Assembly (NCBI GenBank): GCA_013399875.1
Contig: VXAZ01003257.1
Location: forward strand, 210-64,209
Length of the DNA stretch: 64,000 nucleotides
Source: Gymnorhina tibicen
Taxonomy: Eukaryota > Chordata > Aves > Passeriformes > Artamidae
Direction of reading: 5' to 3'
Below the pieces are notes generated by a model. It saw only the letters and a program-made list of their open reading frames with translations. It was not told the origin of the DNA and did not search any database. Positions 40,201-51,663 of this stretch are shown here, piece by piece. A program made the position numbers and the translations under genes. Within the stretch, counting starts at the first letter, position 1; every line of letters begins with the position of its first letter.

Positions 40201-42926
40201 CCATATTATGTGAATATCTGTAGGTATAAGGAAAACACACCTGAACAACTGCAGGACCACTTTAAACCAGTTTTGACTTTCCATTGTATTCCCATGAGTT
40301 GCTGCAGTGTCAGAAAAGGGCTAGTTCTCTATCAAAGATTCTTAGCTTGCATAGGAATGGAAATGGAGGAGACTAGAAAGTGTTAATGCACTTCAGATAT
40401 TTTCCTTAAGTCTCTGCAGTCATAATGCAGCACTCATGATTTCTGCTTTGAGAATTTCACTAGGAAGAAAAGATTATAACTATTATTCCTTTGCTCATGA
40501 ATTCTATACTTTCCCTGCTGTTCAGTGATATTTTCCCTTCAGTATAACTACAGGAGAGTGTGAAATGACTAGTGATGCCTTCTGTTCCTGTCTCTCTCTT
40601 AACTGTCACAGAGGAAAGAGGGTTGGCTTTCTTCCTTCTTTTGGCAAAAAGAACTTAATAAACTTTGGTTCCTTTTTTTTTTTTCCTTTTCTTAAGTTAG
40701 ATTAAAGGATTGCAGTTCTGCCAGAATAAAATAAGTGGAGCCAAGAATTTTTTATCAATATGTGTTTCTATGTGCCACAATCACTGTCACAGATTATAGC
40801 CTTCAGGATAAGGTTACTTAACTAATTAATTTGCAAACTTTTTTCAAGCCAGACAATTCAGTAACATTTAGTAACCAGGAAGAAGTATTTATTATTTAGT
40901 ATTTAGCTTCAGTGGTCCTTGGCCTATCAGATGCTGCATGCTCCCTTCCTTTCAATGAGTTGTGGCAGACATGCAGAAATATAAAATCTAAAGGACAGAA
41001 TGCCATATTACATTCAAATATTACAAATACATTCAAAATTTACCATCTGACAACAGTCTACTGTAAAAGTACCCCTGCTCTAATTAATGCCAAGGCCATA
41101 CAATAATATGTACATAGATACAAAAAGCAGTCGCATACTGGGAGCTCTTGTGTTTCTGTATGAATGCCTCAAAAAACGCAGTTAGAAAACTTATTGCCTA
41201 AAACTGTGAGCCTTAATCCAGACCTAGTTATTTCTGCGAAGCCAACTGGAAATGGACAGAGGACAGGACAGCAAAACTGGGAACCTGATCCTCTTGGCAG
41301 ACAACATTCACTTGTTTCAAAGGCCCAAGACTTCTGCTTATTTGTTTCTTGTTTGCATTGGCAACCAATCTGAGTACTAGTTTATTAGGCAGCACTACCC
41401 ACCCACAGTTTGACAGCTGAAGGGCTGAGAAGGGGGAAAAGCTGGAGAAAAGCCAAAGGACCCAGCACAGCTGACCCTACACAGGTAGATTAATGAGTCT
41501 ACAAAGATAGGTCTAGACAATCCCTATTAAAGATACCACTTCAGGATGAAGGTGGTAGCAAGGAAACCTTAATCAACATTTTACAGGTATTGCTTACTGT
41601 ATGCTTATCCAGGATTTTATGCAAAAAATTTCTGACTATATTCCTTACAGATGCTGAAAAGGATTAAAAAAATATCCCACAGATATATGGATCAGCTATT
41701 ACCAACTGTAATAGAATATAAAGTATGAAGTAAATAAGATCAATCTACTATTAGGTAGTCTTTTAACTGCTTATTTGGGTAAGCATGGATAAATACATAA
41801 TATTTCCCTTGCTGATATTAAAACAGAAAAATATTAAGCTTTGTACAAAAGTTCAAGTTCTTTCAAGTCCCTCTTGGCTTTCCTTCAGGAGTTTAGAAAC
41901 TAACTGCCTTCATCAGCTACACATGCAGTGATGAAAGACAGAAAAGTAAAGATAATAACATATGTTGTTTTCACACTTTTGTTTTATCTGTGAACATTCA
42001 AAGAATGTAAGAGAAATATAGAAAAATCTCTGATTAAACTCAGATTTTGCTGGTCTAGTTTATAATCTCTGGAAATTCACTGAACTGAAGGGCATTTTAG
42101 GACTTTAGAGGACACACAGTCTTCCTTCTCAGATGACTCCTTTTCCCCTTAGCCCTTCAAGTAAAAGATCTGTACATACAGTTCCATTTAAATAAATTTA
42201 ACAAAAATCATAATTTTTGAAAATATAACGTAATTCAAATTACATAAATGTTAATTTTGGTTGTATTTCGTCCCAGTCTATTAAAAATAACCATTAAGGT
42301 TGAGATCAACAGCTCTTCTTGCCAAAGATTTTCCACAATATTTGTTGTCTAAAATGTGAATTTTCATATTACCTCTTTTTTCAGAGAAGACCTGTATCAC
42401 CGGCATTTTACTTTTCAAAGAAATAGAGAGAGTGGAGACAACGAAAGAAAAAAAAAAAAGATACTTGTAAGTAGTAACCATATTTGTGTTTTGCTTACAA
42501 AATAATAAAACTAAGTAGTAATCCACATTTAAATAATAATATAATATTATTTTTCTCCTGTATTTGCAGTAATGAAACATGGGAACAACCATATAAAAGC
42601 ACCCCAGCTCTTGAAGCAACCAATAACAGAGTATTCAAGTTAGAAAAATTTGGGTTTTGTATTTTTCCTTTTTTTAATTATCTCCACACTATAGTCACTT
42701 TTTATGGTTATCTGACAAATACAAAAGACAGGTGCAAGTGACTCCATGACAAAATTTGTTTCAATTAGATACAAAGGGCAAAAGCATCTGTTTTAATCTG
42801 TGTAACCAAACAGATCTAATGAAGATGTAACTGTTATTATATTATTAATGAAACAATATTTTAAAATTTAGCAGAAAAATTCAAGACATATGAAATTTTT
42901 ATTTGATCTAAGAAACAATTTTAGAA
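34269..42926. other. Long unique AT-rich stretch, nothing recognised
   Basis: No gene, RNA or assigned mobile element. Small items: a CpG cluster at about 34445-34515; AG-rich, less AT-rich sequence at 35930-36080; an acceptor-like polypyrimidine tract ending in TTTTTAG at about 38195-38216 with an open frame behind it; a perfect 10-bp inverted repeat with 3-nt loop at 38016-38038; short poly-A or poly-T runs at about 39661-39672, 40673-40684 and 42446-42460. Open frames reach 120 codons (39096-39458) without domain features. Confidence 0.45.
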
Positions 42927-43938
42927 TGTGATGGATTGACCTTGTTTGAAGACCAAAGCCATTCTGTCACTCCCCTCATCAGCTGGATTGGGGAAAGAAA
43001 ATATAACAAAAAGCTTATGGGTCAAGATAAAGGTAGCAAGAGTCCACTCAACACTGTCACAGACAAAAGAGAATCAACTTAGAGAAAAAGAAATTGAATT
43101 TATTACCAAGCAAAATCAGAGTAGGATAATGAGAAATAAAGCCAATTCTTGGAACACGTCTCCTGCTCCTTCCCTCTTCACAGGCTAAATTTCACTCCCA
43201 AATTCTCTACCTCCTCCTGCCCAGAAGTGCAGGGGGGCAGGGAATGGGATCTTTTGGACAGTTCTTCACAGATTGTCTCTGATGCTCCTTCTTCCTTAGT
43301 GGAAGGACTCCTCACACTCTTCCCCTGCTCCAGTGTGGGTCCCTCCCATGGAACAGGATGTTCCAGCATGGATCCCCCACAGGGTCACAAGTCCTACCAG
43401 TAAACTACTCCACTGTGGGCTCCTCTCTCCATGGGGCCACAGATCCTGCCAGGATCCTGCTCCAGCATGGATTTCCCATGGGAACACAGCCTCCTTCAGG
43501 CATCCACCTTCCTTGGTGTGGGGTCCTCCACAGGCTGCAGGTGGTTGTGTGCTCCCCCATGGACCTCCCCGTGCTCAGAGGCACAGCTGCCTCACCGTGG
43601 TCTGCACCAGAGGCTGCAGGGGAATCTCAGCTCCGGCACCTGGAGCACCTCCTGCCCCTCCTTCACTGACCTTGCTGTCTGCAGGGCTGTTTCTCTCATA
43701 TTCTCACCCCTGTCTTCTCTGGCTGCTGTTGCACAGGCTTTCTTTTCCCGTCTTGAGTACATTATCCCAGAGGTGCTACCACCATGGCTGTTGGGCTCAG
43801 CCTTGGCCACTGCTGGGCCTGTCTGGGAGCCATCTGGTGTTGGCTGTGTCGAACATGGGGGAAGCTTTTGGCATCTTCTCACAGAAGCCACTCCTTTAGC
43901 CCCTCTGCTACCAAACACTGCCGTGCAAATTCAATGCA
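42927..43938 (-). mobile_element. Avian ERVL-type solo LTR, about 1 kb
   Basis: I recognise this as a common avian ERVL-family LTR. On the plus strand it begins TGTGATGGATTGACC and ends GCAAATTCAATGCA. On the minus strand this gives TGCATTGAATTTGC at the 5' end and GGTCAATCCATCACA at the 3' end. Minus-strand AATAAA lies at 43099-43104, and the place where family members carry a TATA-like box (near 43760) is mutated here. The middle (about 43310-43640) is a degenerate array of GCTCCAGCATGG-type units, typical of this LTR. No matching direct repeat is visible at the edges, so the target duplication has decayed or the ends are slightly off. No gag, pol or env sequence adjoins it. Frames up to 194 codons at 43333-44015 come from the GC-rich LTR and are not genes. 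Few CpGs remain, so it is an old copy. Confidence 0.88.
43099..43104 (-). terminator. LTR polyadenylation signal AATAAA
   Basis: The minus strand reads AATAAA about 170 bp before the 3' end of the LTR, which supports the minus orientation. Confidence 0.5.
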
Positions 43939-46018
43939 TAATTTACCCATTTCAAGTGTGTTCTTTTGAGCCCTGTAGAAGTAAGAAAACAAATATCCAA
44001 GAACTTCTGAAATAGCTGAAGCTATTTCTGGGTCACCTTTAATTTTTAAGCAGTTGATGAAATAGTGAATTAATTGGAACTGCTGAACCAACCCTAACCT
44101 TTTCTTATTTTCCCAAAGTTTTAACAACTTTAGTTTGCAAAAGAACAGTGCAAATAAAAAGATATGTCTCTTGTTCTAAATATTTTTTTCATCAATCCAG
44201 AGGGACCAGAAGTATTATGGTAGGCTTCTAAAGGGCTAATGTACCTGAAAAGATGAACTGTCATATATTACTGTTTTAGGTTCACTGCACTGAGCTAAAC
44301 TATTTGTCTAATTTGAAAAATCCTAGTAAAGCAAGCCTTGCACACAAAAATCTACTTCCCTGTGGAATCTACTTCCCTGAATGCTTTAAAATTTTGCAGT
44401 GTTTTGTACTTATCCTCTTCCCTTTTAGTTTCTCTAGGCTGCATACAGAGTTCTGCTAACAACACAATTTTTTTATTATTTGTCAGGAACAAATAGCTGC
44501 TCAACTATGGTGGGATTAGCTCTCAAGATTGTCTCTGAGGATATTAGAATCCAGAAGTTCTGTGGAAAAAGGACTGGATACAGCGTGAGGAACAGCGCAT
44601 GTTTACATATGGATTAAGACAACAATCAAAGACTGATCTGAAAACATCCCTAAAGAAAGGTTGCAGGGATTTTTGTCAGTCACTGATCTCTAATATTTCT
44701 CCAAGATATGCACTGAAACTGGGCCTCATATGTTTTGAACACACATACTTCCATGTTATATTCTTTCTTTAGGAACTTTGGAGTCATTATTCTTTTGCAT
44801 ACCAATGAGGCCAAGATCCAGGTTCTATTTCCCAAACCCTTGGGAGCCCAGGCAGTGAGCCAAAAACATTTACTCTTGTTGTGGCTTAACTGCCATCTCA
44901 GGTCCTCAGCTGTGGATAAGGAGAATGAGACAACACAAAGTGTGTGTGTATGTGTAAATGTTACCTTTCTTTTCCTTCATTCTCAGCATCTCAACACCCA
45001 GTCTCCTGACTGAGCGTGTGCAGTGCCGCAATTTATATCCTGTCTATCACAACACTTTGTATTATGCTCCTTAGGCTAGCAGCAGGAAGGTAAGCCCTTC
45101 ACAGGGGCTGCTCAGATGCCTTATGCCTCCGAGTTTTCCCCATTTCTGCCTCAAAACAAACACTCTTCCAAATGCTGATTAGATAGTGTACTGTCATTTC
45201 CTCCAGGAAACAAATCACCAAACCTGGTAATAGCTCTCTAGACAAATACTCACAAATTGGATGACTAATAATAAAGGAGGCTGAACTGTTCTAACCGGAT
45301 AAGGGAAAATTCACACATAAGATCTTCTTGAGGAACATTTCCAAAAAATCCCTTGTGTCTCTGAGAAATATTTAAATAATACTATTCCTAGAACTTTAAA
45401 AATGCCTGCTTTATTGAATAATTTTTTATCAGTAACTAAGGAACCAATGACATTGTAACTTTCTAACACGTAGTACAGGATCATTGAGCTGAAGAGGAAA
45501 AAAAGAAATTACTCAGTCTACAACCTGGCCATGAAGTTGTTTGAAACACCACCAGTTATAGATACTTCATAGCTTGTGTAGACTACACATCTAAAAAACT
45601 TCCATAATATCCTCATAAGTGCTGTATTGTACCTCTCTGCTCATTTTCTTGCACTCTTGTTGATTCATTCCAAGTACCATTTTTTTCTTTAAATGCAACA
45701 CCCAAACCTGAATACAAAATACTGAATATTGATGCTTTTTCAGTGCTGAACATATGTATAAAAATGGCCCAACCAACAAATAAGGGGCAAGAAAATACTG
45801 AAAAAGAGTTGGAGGAATTTAGTTTAAAATATTTAATAAATCATTCAGCTTGAATCACATATGACCTGAACAATCACCATTTACAGACACTCAGTACAGT
45901 TAATTGATTCTATGAGTAAATGAAGTGACTACCTCATGGATAGGTTTAATATGTAATTAAAGTATTTGATAATCATGCAATATTGTCAAATTCTGTATTA
46001 TAGAATAATAGCATTTGA
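43939..46018. other. Unique sequence flanking the ERVL-type LTR
   Basis: No polypurine tract or retroviral coding sequence adjoins the LTR, which supports the solo reading. A minus-strand open frame from about 44165 runs into the LTR (see findings). A 14-bp segment, AATCTACTTCCCTG, is repeated with a 17-bp period at 44349-44379. Nothing else recognised. Confidence 0.45.
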
Positions 46019-46072
46019 TAGTTCCATGTTTGTGTTTCTCCTTTGTGAAGGAGAAACACAGTTTAAGGACTA
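46019..46072 (+). other. Imperfect hairpin with perfect 13-bp core stem
   Basis: TGTGTTTCTCCTT (46031-46043) and AAGGAGAAACACA (46048-46060) are exact reverse complements around a 4-nt TGTG loop. After an internal loop, a second weak stem forms between TAGTTCC (46019-46025) and GGACTA (46067-46072) with one bulge. The structure is seen directly. Any RNA role is unproven, and the stem is short for a microRNA precursor. Confidence 0.6.
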
Positions 46073-48149
46073 GGTATTACAGGCTGCACACTTAGATGTG
46101 TGCAAGCAAATGATTCTGGTGGAATGGAATTATCCCAGATATACATTGGTATGAATGTAATTTATCATATTGTGTGCTTTGACAAAGGTAAATATACCTA
46201 AACTAGAACATCCAGCAAAACATTCCAACACAAAAGTGAGTGTTTTAATAACTGATTTACCTGCAATAAGGAATCTCCTCCATAACTTCAAAAAAATCTC
46301 TTAACAATATGCAAAATACAAAAATCTACATGTTCTGATAAAAGTTAAGCAAAATGTCAGAGATTCAAAAGTAATTTACAAGATAATAGCACAGAGTTAA
46401 TGTGGGAAAAGAGTGATTTGGTGGGTAAGGCTTTTTTTTTGACACTCAGATGAAACACAGTTAACGATGCTTAAGTTCAGGTGTTTAGATGCATTTCCCT
46501 TACTCAGGGCAGAAAAGTTATCTGGCAAATATTGAAAGCAGAAAATTAGGTCATTTGAAAAAATATCGCTAATTTTAAATTAGTTATATTTTTGCTCTAC
46601 CTTTTAAATTCATTTCTTTCTCATAATAGAAGTTGAAGAAATATCAGGTCTCACTAATAATGGGACATAACCAAGCCTCAGAGCCCATGATTTAGGAATT
46701 CTGCAGATGTGGCCCCAAATCTCTCATACCAGTTTCCTATTTTGAGAAAAGAGGTTCCAGTCTCACTTGAGGATACCCAGCTAACCCTGCAAATAGAAAT
46801 AAGTTAAAAATAAGTCATATTGTGGTATGTTGTTCATTCAAGAAGGAATGGTCATAATTATAGGCAGTCATTGAGCAGCTTCCTCTCCTATGAAATGAAC
46901 TGTAAAAGTAGGAAAAGGAAGGTACAAGGTTAACAGTTTAAAAGACAGTTAAAATGAGTCTGCCAGTACTGAAGTACTCAAGCACTTCTGCATCAGTACT
47001 GCACAAATCTGCTTTTTAGGGTTTGTGACACTCCATATTCCTGCTGTCTAACTCAAAAAAGAGGTGGTTAAAAAATATTGATGAGACTTGCCATCAGCCT
47101 TTCATTTTTCATTTGCATCCAGAACATATTAAAACTGTGATCCTTTAGCATGCAGCAGCATGTTTTCTACTCAGAACCTGAAATTCTCTATTTTGAAATT
47201 TTGTGTACAGTTAGAATAAGGAAAAAAATAAAAGCCATTAAAACCTTATCATTAGAAACAAAACCATTTCGTCCAATATTTATTGTGCCTACGGTCATAG
47301 CCCAAGAGTATCTGGTTGATAATTTTCTTCCCTAAACTTAAATTGTTCAAAATATTGTGGATTAAAACATCAGGTGAAAAAATAATGAAGAAGATATAAA
47401 ATAGCAGACAAAACCCCTATGACTTTTGTCTCTATTTAGTCAATGCAGATATCTGTGTATACTAAGCAACTCTTCATTTTAAAACATCATATGCTATATG
47501 ACTTGTAGCAGCTGAAAACCTGATTATTTGTGCGCATTTACATTGCATGTCTCTATATTATCTATATCCAGATATTTAGGAAATCAGTTATAGCAACTTC
47601 TTAATTTAATTACTCATTTTCCTGCATATGACATTAGAGACAAAGTAATGGTATGGATGAAATTATAAGTTAATAAAAAATGAATTTCCTTCAAATACTT
47701 TAAGATTTATTATTAATATCAACACGTGTACAACATTTTATCATCACTTTTTTATTTGCTCATCATAAACACAGAGAAACAGCAAATAATATCACTCAAA
47801 AATGCATCAGAATAGGGAAAAAAGGTAAAATAAACCTGTGTATAATTTTTGCTGCTAGAAAAGAAATCCTCCTTTTATCTGGATCAGACTAATTGGCTCC
47901 CATAATCTTGCCATGAGCAGAACAATAACATACCTGTTTTGCACCTGTACTGTTGTCTTTTCCTTCATTTGCAACTGGCATTGAAGGGCAAAGCTAAAAT
48001 CCACAGCCTTCAGTACCACTTCCAAATTATTTATACCACTCTTGAAATATAAAATGTACAGAACTTAATAAGATACCTCAGCAAAACAATTACCATTTTA
48101 TCAGATCAACAGAGAGCAGAAGTATTTTGAATCTTAACTCATGATATGC
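46073..48149. other. Unique AT-rich sequence, nothing recognised
   Basis: No gene, RNA or mobile element seen. Confidence 0.5.
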
Positions 48150-48690
48150 GAGAGAATACCAGAGAGTGGCATGCCCAGAGATCTCATGCACCAAGCAGGC
48201 ATGGCATTTGTTATTTAAACTCAAGATCTTCAGCCAGGTCTTTGGCCCCATCAAGCCCACCAACTGGGTGGCCACCAGGCTTCCTGGGTAGCCCCAGGGA
48301 AGCTGCCACCAATGGAGCCAGCAAAGACAGTCAATCACTGACCCCTGACAGTCAGATCTGGGAGCCCAGCAGCTGGGAAACTGCCCCAACCTTCCTTCCC
48401 ACAGCTGAGGGAGCCAGCCAGTACAGAGCCTGAGGCAGTGGGGAACCTGCAGTGGGCAACAGCAGAGAGAGCTCAGAAGAGCTCAGAAAGAAGGAGTCTG
48501 ACCTGTGGCCCATCAGACCCACTTTGCAAAACTCATCAGGTGGGCTGCACAGGGAGCAGTGATCCCATGTCAGTGATCCTGTGAGATGGTTACCAGTACT
48601 TCTGCCAGCTGAGAAGCCAGGCAGCCCAGAGGCTCTCATTCAGTCTGATGATACTACCAGTGCCCGCTTTGGAAGGAAGATGGGTAGCAG
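48150..48690. other. GC-richer block of unknown origin
   Basis: About 540 bp clearly richer in G and C than both flanks, with repeated GAGCCAGC, CAGCTGGGAA and GAGCTCAGAA words, including a 12-bp period AGCTCAGAA duplication near 48468-48490. Overlapping short frames on both strands show no domain. Composition and sharp edges suggest an old retroviral LTR or other repeat, but I cannot place TG/CA ends or a target duplication. Confidence 0.4.
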
Positions 48691-50067
48691 CTTTCTAACA
48701 TCACTGATCATGAGAAGAAAATTAATCCTTTTGCAAATTGGCAAGGTCAGAAAGGGGGCCCCTGAGTTACAAATATTATTGGAATTCTGCACAACTAAAA
48801 ATATCCACGAAGTTTGAACGGACCAAGACAAGGGATATGAGACTGGAAGATCACAATATTAAAACCTTAGATAAGCCACAAAGCTCTACCAGAAAATACC
48901 CTGCCGGCAAACTGCCCTGAAGGAGATTTAGCAAGCTAGTCTGCATCCACATCCATATGCTTGTGCCTAAGCACTGCTCCCTAAACTTTGAATGCAATGT
49001 GAGGTACTGTGACCAGCTCAGTGAAGGCTCAGTGATCCATTTGTAAGGGTCAGCACAGAGTGGTAGTCTCTCCATACGTGGGACATCTCTGACAGCAGAA
49101 TTGGGGTGCTGCATTCCTTTTCCTCCACACCAGTCTCTTTGAGGATGCTTTCTTGTGTCCTAAGCTAACTTTTGAAACACTGGACTCTGGAGAAAAAAGG
49201 CTTCAGTGCTCCCCAGCATGCTCAGACAAAATACTTGGCATTTTGAAGGCCCAGTCTAACAGCAAGACAAATAGCTGGGGACAGCAAGGAGCAGGATGAC
49301 AGTGTCTGAAGATCAACAGTCCTGTAAATGGTTTCCAAGAAACTTGTCACTGTGAACCAGCAGCTTAATGCCTCTCTATGAGCACAGATCTGGGATGTCA
49401 ATCTGTGACATGCAGCCATTGCTTCAGAATCTTAAAAAAAAACAACACACATTTTCCTGGTGTTGCATGACAAACTCCCTCCAGATACTCAGCAGGTATT
49501 CCCTGAGATGTAAGCTGGCCCGACAGCAGAGAATTGGTTGGTTGAACAGTGTGAAGTGAATGCTCATGCTCTCAGCAGGAAAAATGTTTTTGTGGGTACT
49601 ACTACATGCAATGGATTGCACAATGAAAACTCTGCTGAAATGGCTGTTCTTGCCTTGATTAAATGGATGGGATGTTTTCGAATATCCTGCATAAAGCTAG
49701 TGCAGGCAGCACACCACTAAGGAAATTTTAAAAGTCACTGTTATGCAGCAAGCCATCATTGATTCATAACTTCCACACAGAGGTGCTACTGCTCTGGGGA
49801 TCTGCACTGCTGTTTTGCCATACTTGTCTTAGATGCAAATATATGAGCCCATGCTACTTCCTTTTTAGAGGTGAACTGAATATTTCTAGGCAGAGGAATG
49901 GTTCTTTCTGTGGGGGGTGCTTCAGTCTGTAATTCCTTGCTTATTATTTCAGATAGTCAAAACACACAGTGTCACATACAGTTTGTCTGACTTCCAACAA
50001 AATGCTGTCATTTATTCTGTTGTAGGGTCTGAAATCATATGCCCAAGCTTTCAGATCAATTAATTTT
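48691..50067. other. Moderate-GC stretch, origin unclear
   Basis: Less AT-rich than most of the window. Several frames of 60 to 87 codons overlap on both strands (for example 49222-49419 and 49424-49621 minus, 49538-49720 plus). The minus-strand frames lie next to each other in different phases, separated by an A/T run near 49435-49444, which could mark an old pseudogene or transposon. I recognise no protein. Confidence 0.3.
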
Positions 50068-50366
50068 GGGCAGAGACTTATTACAAGAGCATGTACTGAC
50101 AGGACAAAGGGGAATGGCTTCAAACTGAAATATGGCAGGTTTAGATTAAATATTAGGAAGAAATTCTTTGTTGTGAGGATTCTGAGGCACTGGCACAGGT
50201 TTCCCAGGGAAGTTGTGGATGCCCTATCCCTGGAAGTGTTCAAGACCAGGTTGGATGGGGCTGTGAACAAGCTGGTACAGTGAAAGGTGTCCCTGAGCAT
50301 GGCAGCAGGGTTGGAACTAGGTGATTTTTAACGTCCCTTCCAACTCAGGCTATTCTATGATTCTAC
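50068..50366 (+). mobile_element. CR1 LINE 3' end
   Basis: The 3' terminal part of a CR1 copy in the plus direction. Landmarks in order: GGACAAAGGGGAATGGCTTC, then TTAGGAAGAAATTCTTTG, then GTTGTGGATGCCCTATCCCT, then GGTTGGATGGGGCTGTGAAC, then CGTCCCTTCCAACTCAGG, ending in the family tail ATTCTATGATTCTA at about 50352-50365. 5' truncation is typical of CR1. This stretch is 3' untranslated and tail sequence, so the long minus-strand frame at 49944-50300 is antisense noise. Confidence 0.93.
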
Positions 50367-51639
50367 ATAAGGCTAACATTTTTCTTTGCAATACTTAAAG
50401 AGGCTTGTCTAAATGCAAAAACACATCACCAATGTCTTTCAGAGATCTAGTCAGATACCCTTCTGCAGACAATTGTCTCTTTGAGAGCCCACAAATTGTC
50501 TTTTAGTGTATGTAACAGAAAATTGTTCAAAACCAGTATTTTAGAAATTCTTCCTTTTATGCCATCCACTTAATTGTGGCATTCCCTTGTGTACTGATAA
50601 TTTGGCTGGGTAGGTCTTTACAGCCTTGGCTTTTTTATGGTTCAGTATGACCAGGATTTTTACTCTTAGTTATCACCAGTCCTTGTTTTTAAAATCATCT
50701 TCTGTTACCTTCAAGATAGTGATGGGAACCTAATTAACCATGGCTTGGAGTTAAACCCACTGAGAGATTTGGAGTTAGAATTTGCTCTATTTTTGTTCTG
50801 GTAAGCCTGCAGCAACCCTTTCTTTCTGCTTCACACAGGTACTAGTCTTGTCAACATCAGATCTTTCCTGATCTTTGAAAGTATGTGATGAACTTCTTCA
50901 GAGACTTCTCCATTCTTTACATGTAGGAGACTATTTCAAGGAAAGCTAGAACTTTTTCCCTGAATAACACCACAGCTTGAGATATTATTTTAGCTTGATA
51001 GAGCCTTACTTGTAGAGACAAAACCAGAATTTTAAACCAAATTGATTTCCAGTTCTAGTGATCCATGAGCTCCCACATATAGAAATGTGACCAAAGTATT
51101 CACAAGCACTGCAGGGATGGTTGCATGTGGTGTTGATATTAAAGGTATAGATTTTATGACATGCACAAAACCCCTTCAAGAATATGTTATTCAAAAAGCT
51201 AAAGAGCAGAAGTGTAGAATATAAAAACCCTTTAAGTACTGCTTGCTGTGGATCTTTGTTTTGTGGGTAGGATGCCAAGAATCTCAAAGACTTCCATCTA
51301 GAAAAATGACTGCAACAGATGCCAAAGGTTGTATTGTATTCCTGTGCCTTCCTTTAAAAAATATCCAAACTATTATAATGACTTACTTGGTGTATTCTGT
51401 TAGTTCATTTGGTAGCTTTCTGACTTCAGCATTCCGAGAAGAGCTGAATGCAGCCCTCTTCATATTTCAATCAATCTGGCCTCAGCAAAAATCCTTTTCT
51501 GAACATTCTAATTTATTTTGGTTTCCTTCAAAAGTTTAATCAGTGTACAAACACTTCACAAATTTGATAGAGCCAGAAGTTTTCCATCTTTTTTTTTACT
51601 TAACAAGTATTTCTACCACTTGCTTTGTCCAGCAGGCAT
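50367..51639. other. Unique sequence, nothing recognised
   Basis: No gene seen. 50449-50471 is a 23-bp sequence repeated exactly at 53676-53698 (see findings). Confidence 0.5.
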
Positions 51640-51663
51640 TCTCTCTCTCTCTCTCTCTCTCTC
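51640..51663 (+). repeat. (TC)12 microsatellite
   Basis: Twelve perfect TC units. Confidence 0.95.

Noticed and set aside
43333..44015. Overlapping open frames of 188 and 194 codons on the plus strand
   Set aside because: They lie almost wholly inside the minus-strand ERVL-type LTR and are rich in Pro, Cys, Leu and Ser, as expected from its GC-rich tandem units. No domain is visible.
49944..50300. 118-codon minus-strand frame
   Set aside because: Antisense of a CR1 3' end, which is non-coding sequence.
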